Of a DNA stretch of 64,000 bases, positions 25,889-34,175 are shown piece after piece; position 1 is the first letter of the stretch, and the number at the start of each line of letters is the position of its first letter. The position numbers and the translations under genes are program-made. The stretch covers positions 186,001 through 250,000 of the forward strand of contig NZ_JBGUBC010000001.1 of the NCBI RefSeq assembly GCF_041821145.1. The letters run 5' to 3'. Under the pieces are notes generated by a model. That model saw only the letters and a program-made list of their open reading frames with translations, was not told the DNA's origin and did not search any database. This stretch comes from Halopenitus sp041821145 (GTDB lineage: Archaea; Halobacteriota; Halobacteria; Halobacteriales; Haloferacaceae).

Positions 25889-27115
25889 TCAACGGTCGGC
25901 GTCGGACGGATCATCGTCCGAGTCCTCGGAGTCGTCGGGGATATCCTCGCCGTCCGCGCCGTTCCGCCGGCCGCCCCGGCCGGGGGTGCCCCGGTCGGCG
26001 CCGGACTTGCCGGAGTCGTCATCGGGAGCGTCGGCCATCCCCGAATCGGGTTCGGGCGGTCGATCGTATCGGAAGACTCGATCGTCGTCGAAGACGAGAT
26101 ACCGACCGTGCGCCTCGTCCTCGATCACACGGTTGTCGGTGTCGATCGCCACGTCAACGAGCCCCTTCAGGGAATCGACGGTGATCGACGGCACTGCGTC
26201 GGCGGCTTCGGGCGGGCGGCCGACGGTGATCCAGTCGTCGAACTCCCGACGCTGCGAGCGATAGTCGACCCAGCGACGCTCGGCGTCGGAGGGCGACAGC
26301 GTTCCGGTCCGTCGACCGTGGAGGAGGCCGACGAGGGCGAGTGCTGAAAGCAGCGTGAGGAGGGGACCGACGACTCGTCGGGAGAGACCGTACTCCACCG
26401 GGACCGTGATCTCCTCCGACCGGGACCCGGAGTTCGCCACGACGCCTGGATCGTCGACGCGATAGATCCCGCTTTCGGGATTGATCGGGAGCCGAACGGT
26501 CCGGATGGTGTCGACCTGCTGGCCGTTTCGGGTCCCCGTCACGTTCGCCGTAGTGACGATGGCGACCTCCACGGAGCCCGGCGTCCCGCCGAGTTGTTCG
26601 TCGATGCGGCTGGACTCGGTGGCCGCCTCGGTCACGTTCGTGGAGAACGACGCCGTCGCCTCCTCGGTGGGGCCGAGCGATTCGACGCTCGTTCGGTTGA
26701 GGGGCTCCGTCACTCGCCAAAAGACGGTTTCGTTGTCGTCGTTGCGCGTCTCGACGGAGCGGAGAACGAGGTCGGTTGAGAGATCGACGTCGAGATCGCC
26801 GCCGTCGCTAGCCGTATACGAGTGGACGAACTCGCCCGAGAGTTCCGGAGAGGCCTCCTGAAAGTACACCCTTCGGTTTCGGAGTTGCGTTCCCTCCTCG
26901 AACGCCCGGGTTCCGTTTACCACGGTCGCCTGGTGGGAGAACTCTCCGTGGGACTCCCAGGAGGAGACCTGTCGCGTTTCCGTCTCCATCCCCGGGGAGA
27001 CGTTGGTCGTGTACGTGAGATATCCGCCGACCGCTCCGATGAGGAGCAGGCAGACGACGATGAGCGCGTAGTTGTCCCCCACCCACATGCGAACGCGACG
27101 AGAACGGCCACTCAT
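25889..27115 (-). CDS. DUF5305-type membrane protein
   Basis: 408 residues. A membrane span at about 17-36 near the N-terminus, a long extracellular beta-rich region with many Asn-x-Ser/Thr sites, a second span at about 250-270 (VGPLLTLLSALALVGLL), and a cytoplasmic domain of about 110 residues ending in an acidic, proline- and glycine-rich tail. This plan matches the haloarchaeal DUF5305 family, which recurs beside signal peptidases and small exported proteins. Third gene of a leftward run with the exported protein and the signal peptidase, 45 bases after the latter. Confidence 0.78.
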   Translation of the reverse strand: MSGRSRRVRMWVGDNYALIVVCLLLIGAVGGYLTYTTNVSPGMETETRQVSSWESHGEFSHQATVVNGTRAFEEGTQLRNRRVYFQEASPELSGEFVHSYTASDGGDLDVDLSTDLVLRSVETRNDDNETVFWRVTEPLNRTSVESLGPTEEATASFSTNVTEAATESSRIDEQLGGTPGSVEVAIVTTANVTGTRNGQQVDTIRTVRLPINPESGIYRVDDPGVVANSGSRSEEITVPVEYGLSRRVVGPLLTLLSALALVGLLHGRRTGTLSPSDAERRWVDYRSQRREFDDWITVGRPPEAADAVPSITVDSLKGLVDVAIDTDNRVIEDEAHGRYLVFDDDRVFRYDRPPEPDSGMADAPDDDSGKSGADRGTPGRGGRRNGADGEDIPDDSEDSDDDPSDADR

Positions 27116-27160
27116 TCGTCAGGGTCTACCGAGGGGCGCATAGTAATCGTTGGGGTGGCG

Positions 27161-28318
27161 TTATCTGATCCGAGAGAGGTACCGACGAATCAGCGAGGGA
27201 TTGTCCCGGGAGCGGGATCGGACCCGGCCGGAGTCGAGTACCATCGCGCTCATCGCGTAGAACGCCCCGCCGAGAATGGCGTCGATCACGACGATCGGGA
27301 GCCATGGATGGATCATATACAGCGACCGGATGACGGGTTCCGGCAGAACGTGGAGATAACGATGTTCGACGAGGAAATAACGGTAGTACCCGGTCTCCGG
27401 GGGAGCGGTGATCGTGATGGTCACGCTGGCGGTCGTTCTGGCGGGAAGTTCGATCTCGCGAGGTTCGATCGTCATGCCCTCGGAGGCCGGTTCGAAGTAA
27501 GTTACCACTGGGACGTATCCACCGTTTCCGACGGTATACTGGGCCGATTCGCTCGTACCCTGTTCGATCACGCGGAGTCCGGAGGCGTCCCTTTCGGAGC
27601 TTACGACGCCGAACTCCTGGGTGCCCGCGGGTACGACCATGCTCGCGGTCGCCGCGAGCACGATCGCCGCCGCGAAGACGAGCGCGAAGACACGTACGTC
27701 GATTCCCGTGTCTCGGGAGCGATCGCTGCGGTGACGATCGCGCCCCTCACCGCTACCGAGGAGGACATCCGCGGCGTAAACGACGACGGAGAATCCCACG
27801 ATCAGATAGGCCAGCCCCTGGGACCCGAGCATCGATCGGGTTCCGAAGAGGAATGCGAGTTGCTGTTGGATCCATGTCAACGCGTCCTGACTCGCCGTGA
27901 CGAGCGCGCCAACGCCCGGTATCGCCACCACCGCTCCGCCGGGCTGCCAGACGACGGCGACGATTTGCGGCTTGGTGACGAGCGGCTCGCCGCCGTCCTG
28001 ATCGGAGAAGGGGTTGTTGTCACCCTGGGTGATGTATCCGCGATCGCGTTCCTCGACGATGCGGTGGGTCGTGAGACCGCCGCTATTGATCTCCTCGGCG
28101 CGGAAGGTGACGACATCGCCCTCCTCAATCGGTCCAGCGATCGCCGCGGGGATCGCCACGAATCCATCGCCGGGCTCCAGGGTCGGCTGCATGCTGCCCG
28201 AGGTGACGAACCCGAGCAGAACCGGCTGTCCAAGGATCTGTCCGGCGATCATCGAGACGAGGAAGACGACGATCGCGATCTCGAACAGCAGTTCGGCGAC
28301 TCTGCGTGCCTCCATCAT
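27161..28318 (-). CDS. Signal peptidase I (S26, archaeal Ser-His type)
   Basis: About 386 residues. N-terminal membrane span 10-30, then SGSMQPTLEPGD with catalytic Ser42 before Met43, TTHRIV with His85 in place of the bacterial Lys, and the GDNN motif with Asp100. This is the ER/archaeal Ser-His type, as in SipW. Beyond the core (to about residue 165) come two more spans and an extracellular beta-rich domain, so it is roughly twice the usual length. The C-terminal ~60 residues return to the membrane. The two adjacent Met codons at the start cannot be separated. A dedicated peptidase beside small exported substrates suggests specialised processing. Confidence 0.85.
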   Translation of the reverse strand: MMEARRVAELLFEIAIVVFLVSMIAGQILGQPVLLGFVTSGSMQPTLEPGDGFVAIPAAIAGPIEEGDVVTFRAEEINSGGLTTHRIVEERDRGYITQGDNNPFSDQDGGEPLVTKPQIVAVVWQPGGAVVAIPGVGALVTASQDALTWIQQQLAFLFGTRSMLGSQGLAYLIVGFSVVVYAADVLLGSGEGRDRHRSDRSRDTGIDVRVFALVFAAAIVLAATASMVVPAGTQEFGVVSSERDASGLRVIEQGTSESAQYTVGNGGYVPVVTYFEPASEGMTIEPREIELPARTTASVTITITAPPETGYYRYFLVEHRYLHVLPEPVIRSLYMIHPWLPIVVIDAILGGAFYAMSAMVLDSGRVRSRSRDNPSLIRRYLSRIR

Positions 28319-28479
28319 GTTCCGTTCGACGCACTGGCACAAAACGGTTGGTGACGATTCGGGTTCGATCACGAACCATCGTCAAACAGGGACAGCTAGA
28401 GGGAGGGATTCAAAAGCTCGCATCGAGGCAGAACGGTGATCGTCCACGAGCCTCCGATTACCGCGAGATCGGACGACGC

Positions 28480-29313
28480 TCACCGGAACCGGAAGAGCAC
28501 GCTGAGCCCGAGCAGCGCGACGACGACCGTGATGCTGACCGACTGCGGGGTCGGGGAGAATCCGTCGAACCAGGACGTGAGGTCGAGTACCGACGACTCG
28601 GAGATATCGGCCGTATCCGAACCGTCGTCGCTTCCGGAACTGGACGCGGAGGAGTTATCGCCGGAGCTGTCGAGCGCGCCGATCGGAACGTCCGTGGACG
28701 AGGAAGTCGAAGTGAGGGTCGGAGTCGATGTCGGCGTTGAGGATGGCGTGAGTTCCGGCGTCGATATCTCGACAGGGGGATCGTGGCTCTCGTCCGGATC
28801 GTCACCCGGAGGGGATCGATCCGGGCGTTCGGCGTGAACCGTAAACGAATCAGCGCTCTCGACGTCGTGGTTGCCGCGGGTGTCGATCGCCACGCCGACC
28901 GAGAGCGTTTCGTTCGCCGTGAGGGTCACGGCGTCCTCGCGGCCTTCCATCGGTTCGGCGGGAGCGTCGCCACGATAGAATCGTACGTCTTCAGCGGGAG
29001 CATCGAGCCATACCGTCACGGGGCGATCGCCCGCGTTGTGGAGCGTGAGTACGCGATCGATCGTAGTGACTGCCTCAGAATTGAGGCGCGCGACGCCGAC
29101 TCCGGGGGTCATCTCGCCGATCGAAAGCGCCAGTTCTCCGGAATCAGTGACCACGGTGTACTGGCTGTTGGGGGAGTCCGCAGGGGAGAGCACGAGACCG
29201 TGAGCAGTCTGGTCAGCTGGAGTCGAACTCACTGGCACGGCTCCGGTCGGGACGAGGATTCCAGTGATAGCGAGCGAAACGACGAGAAGACAAAAAATTC
29301 GAGTAGAGAACAT
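28480..29313 (-). CDS. Exported beta-rich protein with C-terminal membrane anchor (DUF1102-like)
   Basis: 277 residues. Signal peptide at 1-26, a beta-rich domain to about 165 with the strand pattern TTIDRVLTLHNAGDRPVTVW also seen in the exported proteins at 30035-30700 and 33324-34175, then a Ser/Thr/Pro-rich spacer of about 80 residues (likely glycosylated stalk) and a final span at 258-274 followed by FRFR. This is the plan of a surface-anchored protein. First gene of the leftward run with the signal peptidase and DUF5305 protein; a conserved element lies about 80-130 bases upstream. Confidence 0.7.
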   Translation of the reverse strand: MFSTRIFCLLVVSLAITGILVPTGAVPVSSTPADQTAHGLVLSPADSPNSQYTVVTDSGELALSIGEMTPGVGVARLNSEAVTTIDRVLTLHNAGDRPVTVWLDAPAEDVRFYRGDAPAEPMEGREDAVTLTANETLSVGVAIDTRGNHDVESADSFTVHAERPDRSPPGDDPDESHDPPVEISTPELTPSSTPTSTPTLTSTSSSTDVPIGALDSSGDNSSASSSGSDDGSDTADISESSVLDLTSWFDGFSPTPQSVSITVVVALLGLSVLFRFR

Positions 29314-29394
29314 GAGGAACAGTATTCGTTGTTTTCGGTAGTTTGAATGGGTACTCGTCGGGTGCGTGTCTATGTAGTAAATGAATCTCTACCG

Positions 29395-29440
29395 GGATTG
29401 TAGTGCGGTGATTGACACCGATTCAACAAGAGCTTGAACT
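29395..29440 (-). promoter_or_regulatory. Shared upstream element, copy A
   Basis: GGATTGTAGTG, GATTGA, CAAC and TTGAAC blocks in the same order and spacing as at 30752-30795, with only one base difference in overall length. Contains the inverted repeat TTCAA-7-TTGAA. It lies upstream of the exported protein gene at 28480-29313, as copy B does for 30035-30700. Confidence 0.6.
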
Positions 29441-29934
29441 GGGATACTGAATATTTTCGATGCTCTGTTTCTTTTCATTCAACGCCGAGGTCGCCGACCG
29501 CGGTCGGACAGCCCCCAGTAAACCTCGGGAGGACCTTGCTGGTCAGCCTGTGCCCGTCAGCCCACAGTTCCACGTTGGTCGTACTGCTCTTTCTACCTGC
29601 GCCCGATGGGAATCGTCACGGGTTCACCGGTCTCAGGAAGGACAGCCGTATGGTCGGCATCATCGCGAGCATTGGGGCCGTCGTATTCGGAGATCGGCGC
29701 ACCGGAATCTCACGGCTTCGAAAGGATTCCCGACTCGCCATCCGTGACGGGACCGGCCGCCTGAATCTGACCGTCCACAGCTACGGGGGCGATGCGTCCC
29801 CCCCGACGGCATCCGACTGTATCGACGCGACGGGGCGCGTGCCCGCGTCTTCAGAGACATGGGCTACCAGTGAGTATCATGGCTACAGCGAGTACCTTCA
29901 GCGTGTACTCGACATGATCGCCTCCTGCGAGTAA
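29434..29934 (+). CDS. Doubtful open frame with no recognised family
   Basis: 166 codons if begun at a TTG; the first in-frame ATG is 29650, leaving 95 codons. It lies opposite to its neighbours in a gap within the exported-protein cluster. A short internal duplication (LRKDSR occurs twice, about residues 67-72 and 95-100) and absence of family motifs make a gene fragment or chance ORF as likely as a gene. GC-rich third positions in the second half are the only support. Confidence 0.2.
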   Translation: MNWDTEYFRCSVSFHSTPRSPTAVGQPPVNLGRTLLVSLCPSAHSSTLVVLLFLPAPDGNRHGFTGLRKDSRMVGIIASIGAVVFGDRRTGISRLRKDSRLAIRDGTGRLNLTVHSYGGDASPPTASDCIDATGRVPASSETWATSEYHGYSEYLQRVLDMIASCE

Positions 29935-30034
29935 CTCGCCGCCGGAAAATGGATACCCTATTCATTAGCGTGCAAAGCGGAGCGAATCAGAGAATAAAAG
30001 CGGGAGAAGAAAATAATACTCTCAAATCAGTATC

Positions 30035-30700
30035 TTATTGATTGAGGTTCTCACTCGCTCTGACGACCACGTCTCCACTAGTGAACTGGCCCAGACTGTT
30101 CATGCCAGTAGTATCGACGTAGATTCCAACGGAGACTGACGACCCTGCGCTGAGTTTGGGATTGGCGTATCCCTTCCAGTAGTCTTGGCCATTGTCAGTG
30201 GTTTCGTCAGCCTCTTTATCATCGTCCTCGACGTCAGGACCTTCTGCACTGCCCGGGTAACCCTCAATTGCGTAAAGGCCGCCCGTTGAATCGGTGTTGG
30301 CATCAGGGAGTGCACTACCATCGACGTAGAACACGATCCGGTCAGAGTGGGCAAGGTTGTCGTCGTCGATGACAATATCGATCGGTTGCGTCCCCTGGTT
30401 AGTCAGTTGGAAGACGGCGTCGAACCAGGTCTCAGCATCGGGGTTGAGACCGCTTCCACCCGTCGTCGAGTTGCTATTAAAGTTGACGACCAGTTCATTA
30501 CTGGAGCCATCCACTTGCGCATGTTCTCCGTTTTCGAGGCTATCCGGAGCAGACATCGCGAGGTATGCATTGTTGTCAGCTGCGATCGAGAATGATGCCG
30601 CCCGGGAAGCGGTGATATTCGAGAACGCACCAGTACCTGTTACAGCCGCGGCGCCGGCGGCGAGCGATCCCACACCAGCGACGAATTTTCGTCGTTGCAT
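30035..30700 (-). CDS. Tat-type exported DUF1102-like small surface protein
   Basis: 221 residues. The N-terminus MQRRKFVAGVGSLAAGAAA carries a twin-Arg-type signal, followed by the cluster signature: AFSNITASRAASFSIAADNNAYLAMSA, where NNAYLAMS matches ENAYLGIS and ENAYMALE in the other exported proteins of this cluster. Later strands (FDAVFQLTNQGTQPIDIVID) match those proteins too. Acidic and Asn-rich, as expected outside the cell at high salt. It has no C-terminal membrane span, so it is secreted or assembled into a polymer. Confidence 0.8.
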   Translation of the reverse strand: MQRRKFVAGVGSLAAGAAAVTGTGAFSNITASRAASFSIAADNNAYLAMSAPDSLENGEHAQVDGSSNELVVNFNSNSTTGGSGLNPDAETWFDAVFQLTNQGTQPIDIVIDDDNLAHSDRIVFYVDGSALPDANTDSTGGLYAIEGYPGSAEGPDVEDDDKEADETTDNGQDYWKGYANPKLSAGSSVSVGIYVDTTGMNSLGQFTSGDVVVRASENLNQ

Positions 30701-30751
30701 AGTTGTTCACGTGCCCCGTCTGGAGCACATCTCATCCATACACCCCCTTCC

Positions 30752-30795
30752 GGATTGTAGTGAGCCGATTGAAGTCGGTCAACGGTCGGTTGAAC
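30752..30795 (-). promoter_or_regulatory. Shared upstream element, copy B
   Basis: Second copy of the element at 29395-29440. On the minus strand it holds CACTACAATCC, which may be the core promoter of the 30035-30700 gene, preceded by TCAAC-5-GTTGA (30779-30793). Further TTCAA/TCAAC words occur at about 30820, 30839 and 30869, towards the divergent HTH gene. Confidence 0.6.
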
Positions 30796-30925
30796 GGTGG
30801 AAACGTGTCCATACCGGGCTTCAAACGGGCATATATCGAGTTCAAAGGCTGATGTAAAAACGTCAACGAGCAATTAATTATGTACACTGCCGTGTGATGT
30901 GTGAATACCCTCCGGAGGTGAATGC

Positions 30926-31459
30926 ATGAATCTCGAACAGGACAACGTATTCGAGGTGTTGAGCAATCGCCGACGACGATTCGTCCTCCATTATCTGCGG
31001 GGGAACGGGGCGCAAGCGGCAGTGGGAACGCTCGCCGAGTACGTCGCCGCCTGGGAGAACGGCATCGACGTCGCAGCCGTGACCTCGACCGAGCGAAAGA
31101 ACGTCTACACGGCCCTTCAGCAGTTCCACCTACCGAAGATGGAGGACCTGGGGATAGTCGTCTTTGACCGACGTGCCAGCGAGGTCGAACTCACCGACGC
31201 AGCCGACGATGTGGATGTCTATTTGGAACTGATCCGAGACGGGGACGTTCCGTGGAGCCTCTACTACCTCGGTATCAGTCTACTGACCGGCGGGCTCACG
31301 CTGAGCTACGCGTTCGGCCTGCCGATCCTCGCCGGAACAACCGACATCGAATACGCGATATTTACGGTCGCGTCCCTCACTACGATGGCGTTGGTTCACA
31401 CGTACTACACGCGAAAAATGCGCCTCGGTTCGGATGGCCCCCCGCCCGAGGTAACGTAA
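30926..31459 (+). CDS. Membrane-anchored winged-helix regulator (DUF7344 type), copy 1
   Basis: 177 residues. N-terminal winged-helix domain: VFEVLSNRRRRFVLHYLRG, an EYVAAWENG segment, and YTALQQFHLPKMEDLGIVVFD, which are hallmarks of the haloarchaeal DUF7344 HTH family. Two membrane spans follow at about 113-130 and 140-160, and a short cytoplasmic tail ending PPPEVT. A membrane-bound one-component regulator is the natural reading. It is coupled to the next gene by a TAATG overlap and is paralogous to 32681-33331. Confidence 0.82.
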   Translation: MNLEQDNVFEVLSNRRRRFVLHYLRGNGAQAAVGTLAEYVAAWENGIDVAAVTSTERKNVYTALQQFHLPKMEDLGIVVFDRRASEVELTDAADDVDVYLELIRDGDVPWSLYYLGISLLTGGLTLSYAFGLPILAGTTDIEYAIFTVASLTTMALVHTYYTRKMRLGSDGPPPEVT

Positions 31460-31980
31460 TGAGTCGACTCCGCCGACGCATCGTGGCGATAGTTGCCCTC
31501 CTTGTAGTGGGCAGCATGGCCTTCGGCGTCGGCGGGTACTCCTCACTGTCGGTCGAACGGAACGTGACCGTCTCCGTTGTCTCCTCGGAGAACGCGTATC
31601 TCGGCATCAGCGACGAGTTACAGTGTGATGGAGAAAACGACTTCATCCGGAATCAGTTCGGCGACGACACCACGATCGACAGTATCGAAATCGAGGTCAC
31701 GACCGTCGACGGGTCCGTCCGGGTGGGTACTGACGGAGCGATGGACCAACTCGAATCCGGAGAGTCGACCGAACTCACGTTTCAGGGCCCCTACGAGTCA
31801 GGCGCATCGGCCGCGATACGGATCAAGCCGCCAAGCGGGAACGCCTCCGGAGCCGCGTTTCTGGAGGTCGAACTACTCGATGTCTCGGGAACGGACGTCA
31901 CCGTCTCCGGCGCGCGTCGGACGTACGACGTAAACTGCCCGGATGGAGAGGCGGCAACGGAGGGCAACGCAGATCAATGA
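31459..31980 (+). CDS. Small exported DUF1102-like protein, module copy 1
   Basis: 173 residues. Basic N-terminus and hydrophobic segment at 8-25 form a Sec-type signal, followed by the cluster signature GYSSLSVERNVTVSVVSS then ENAYLGIS. The rest is an acidic beta-rich domain. Shorter than its paralogue at 33324-34175; it lacks the QFTQPVDF-type strand. Start ATG overlaps the stop of the HTH gene by one base, so expression is coupled. Confidence 0.72.
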   Translation: MSRLRRRIVAIVALLVVGSMAFGVGGYSSLSVERNVTVSVVSSENAYLGISDELQCDGENDFIRNQFGDDTTIDSIEIEVTTVDGSVRVGTDGAMDQLESGESTELTFQGPYESGASAAIRIKPPSGNASGAAFLEVELLDVSGTDVTVSGARRTYDVNCPDGEAATEGNADQ

Positions 31981-32149
31981 TCGACTCTGAATATCCCCAG
32001 AGAAACGGGATATCGTACCGCAAAGACGGCGACGTGGCTGTTGCTGGCGCTTATCACGCACCCCAACAGCCACACCCCTCAGTGGGAAACCCCTGCTCGA
32101 AGGCGTCCATGTGCTGCCAGCCTCCGAATGATCTGGAGGAGAGTTAACG

Positions 32150-32419
32150 ATGTCCTGGCCGTCCATTGCCAGCAACAAGCACGAACCGGACTCGGAGATC
32201 GTACTTGATGGGGGAGAACGAAGTGTACTCACTCGGCTCATCGACACCACCTCCACTATCCGGGATCAAATCCTGTGGACATTTCCGGGGATGCACCGAG
32301 ACGCACCCAGGCGGAACGTGCTGATCGCAGTGCTATACGTGCTGTTGGTTTCGGTGGTTGGGGGGGTCGCCGTTCGTTGTTTTGACGTGGTTTCGGTGGT
32401 TGTTAAAGTTCGTTCTTGA
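32150..32419 (+). CDS. Possible short membrane protein, perhaps truncated
   Basis: 89 codons with one strong hydrophobic segment at about 57-80 (VLIAVLYVLLVSVVGGVAV). The frame ends where base composition falls sharply into an AT-rich stretch, so it may be the 5' remnant of a larger gene cut by an insertion or deletion. No family recognised. Confidence 0.3.
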   Translation: MSWPSIASNKHEPDSEIVLDGGERSVLTRLIDTTSTIRDQILWTFPGMHRDAPRRNVLIAVLYVLLVSVVGGVAVRCFDVVSVVVKVRS

Positions 32420-32680
32420 GTTGTCAATAATATTTAGAAATGAAAAGACATCAGATATTCTTAACTAGAATGGATCCTTTGAATAGCGGTATCGCATTGT
32501 TTGCACCAGCAGTAGAAGCCCTAAAACACGGTTTTAGTCCATACCCGGGAATTCGATCCGATTCGGGTTATGAGCGATTTCAGATAGTTAGAACGGTGTC
32601 ATACATTTATAAGCTAGTTGTGAGAAAGTACATATGAATACGAGCAGGTCCGGTGGTGTGACATTCAGTGGTGGATATAC
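32420..32680. other. AT-rich intergenic islet
   Basis: A stretch of clearly lower GC than its surroundings between the two HTH-exported protein modules. The only frame in it (about 32440-32637) has AT-rich codons and no recognisable family. A TATA-like CATTTATAAG lies at about 32604-32613, some 70 bases before the next start. Could be a remnant of mobile DNA; no terminal repeats or transposase motifs are visible. Confidence 0.5.
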
Positions 32681-33331
32681 ATGAGCAACACACAAGCGGG
32701 AATGAGTGGGGAATCGCGTGAGGATTCAAACGAGCGTGCGATAGCCGCCAACGGAACTAGCATAGCGAACGAAAGCGAGAGCGAGACGACCGATCTGTCC
32801 CGCAATGAAACCTTCGAGATACTGAGTAACCGCCGCAGGCGGTACGCGATCCATTATCTCGAACAGACCGAGGGGCGCGTGCCGCTCTCGGATCTCGCCG
32901 AACAAGTGGCCGCCTGGGAGAACGAGACGACGATCCCGGCCATCACCTCCGACGAGCGCAAGACGGCCTATACGTCTCTCCAGCAGTTCCACTTGCCGAA
33001 GATGGAGGAGAAGGGCGTCGTACACTACGACGATCGCGCGGGGATGATCGAGCTCACGGATTCGGCCGCTGCGCTCGACGTCTATCTCGAGATCGTCGGC
33101 CGCCATGAGGTGCCCTGGAGCCAGTACTACCTCGGCCTGTCCCTGATCGGCGTCACCGTGGTCACGCTCTCGGCGATCGGGGTCTATCCCTTTGGCCTCG
33201 TCCCGTACCTGGGATGGACGGTGTTTCTACTGGCGAGTTTCATCGTCTCCGCACTCGTACACCACCTCCACTCGAGAGGGATGCGCCTGGGGGAACACGA
33301 ACGACCGCCAGAGGTGAGGCGGAGTGCGTAA
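32681..33331 (+). CDS. Membrane-anchored winged-helix regulator (DUF7344 type), copy 2
   Basis: 216 residues; paralogue of 30926-31459 with the same order of parts: an N-terminal acidic extension of about 40 residues, then the winged-helix core (FEILSNRRRRYAIHYLEQ, VAAWENETT, YTSLQQFHLPKMEEKGVV), two membrane spans at about 147-165 and 172-192, and a tail ending PPEVRRSA. Its stop overlaps the GTG start of the next gene by 8 bases, as in the first module. Confidence 0.83.
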   Translation: MSNTQAGMSGESREDSNERAIAANGTSIANESESETTDLSRNETFEILSNRRRRYAIHYLEQTEGRVPLSDLAEQVAAWENETTIPAITSDERKTAYTSLQQFHLPKMEEKGVVHYDDRAGMIELTDSAAALDVYLEIVGRHEVPWSQYYLGLSLIGVTVVTLSAIGVYPFGLVPYLGWTVFLLASFIVSALVHHLHSRGMRLGEHERPPEVRRSA

Positions 33332-34175
33332 CGCGATCGTGGTCCTCCTCGTGTTGGTCGCGAGCGTCGGCCTCGTAGTCGGTACGAGCGGATTCTCCTC
33401 GATAGCGGCCGAACGAAGTGTGACCGTCGACGTGGTTGGCGACGAGAACGCGTACATGGCACTGGAATATCCCGACGAGACGATCGAGGTCGACGAGGGT
33501 GAACGGTCAACGTTTCTCACCGTCAGCAACCAGTTCACACAACCCGTGGACTTCACGATCGAGTACGAGATCGTCGACGCGAACGGCGTGAGCGCCGATC
33601 CGAATCCCGGCGAGAGACGCGAATCGAACGTCGGCGTGGGCGAGTCGTTCGACGTATCGGTGCTCTACACCTGCGACTCGGTCGGCGACGAGTCGGCCAC
33701 CGTCTCCTTCCACGCTCGCGCCATCGGGTCCAACAATGGCAGCGTGTCCGCGGAGACGACGAAACCGAGAACGGTCGACTACGAGATCGACTGTGGCGAC
33801 CTCGAGGTGACTTTCCAGGGCAACGGCGGAAACGCACAGGTGGACGGCATCGACACCCTCACCAACACGAACGCGACCGTCTGGACGTTGACCGATGGCG
33901 AGACGGATTCGAAAGAAGTCGATCTCTCCAAGACGGGCAAGAACGTTCGACCGAGCAGTAACGACGGCGAGAATGACGCGGCGATCGTCGCCGTCTACCT
34001 GCCGGAGACCCACGAGACACACGTCCACTCCAAACTGGAGCGAAACGAGTACGGACAACTGACGATCGAAAACCAGAGCGGTGGATCGAACGAGCCGGGC
34101 GATCCGGTCTGTTCGGGGAACGTCGATCCGGACGATCTGGGTGACGATGGCAACGACCTCATCTGTCCAGTGTAG
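33324..34175 (+). CDS. Small exported DUF1102-like protein, module copy 2
   Basis: 283 residues from a GTG that overlaps the HTH gene. Signal-type segment at 4-20, then GFSSIAAERSVTVDVVGDENAYMALE, the cluster signature, then FLTVSNQFTQPVDFTIEYE, matching the strand in 30035-30700. A Cys pair (about residues 115 and 156) and another near the C-terminus could form disulfides. The tail has many Asp, Asn and Gly residues and ends LICPV. No membrane anchor. Confidence 0.75.
   Translation: MRNAIVVLLVLVASVGLVVGTSGFSSIAAERSVTVDVVGDENAYMALEYPDETIEVDEGERSTFLTVSNQFTQPVDFTIEYEIVDANGVSADPNPGERRESNVGVGESFDVSVLYTCDSVGDESATVSFHARAIGSNNGSVSAETTKPRTVDYEIDCGDLEVTFQGNGGNAQVDGIDTLTNTNATVWTLTDGETDSKEVDLSKTGKNVRPSSNDGENDAAIVAVYLPETHETHVHSKLERNEYGQLTIENQSGGSNEPGDPVCSGNVDPDDLGDDGNDLICPV

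Noticed and set aside
26822..28354. A 510-codon plus-strand frame across the DUF5305 and signal peptidase genes
   Set aside because: Antisense to two genes with recognisable features; no domain seen.
32440..32637. A 65-codon ORF in the AT-rich islet
   Set aside because: AT-rich codons unlike the genome, no motif, and no convincing promoter; kept only as part of the islet.
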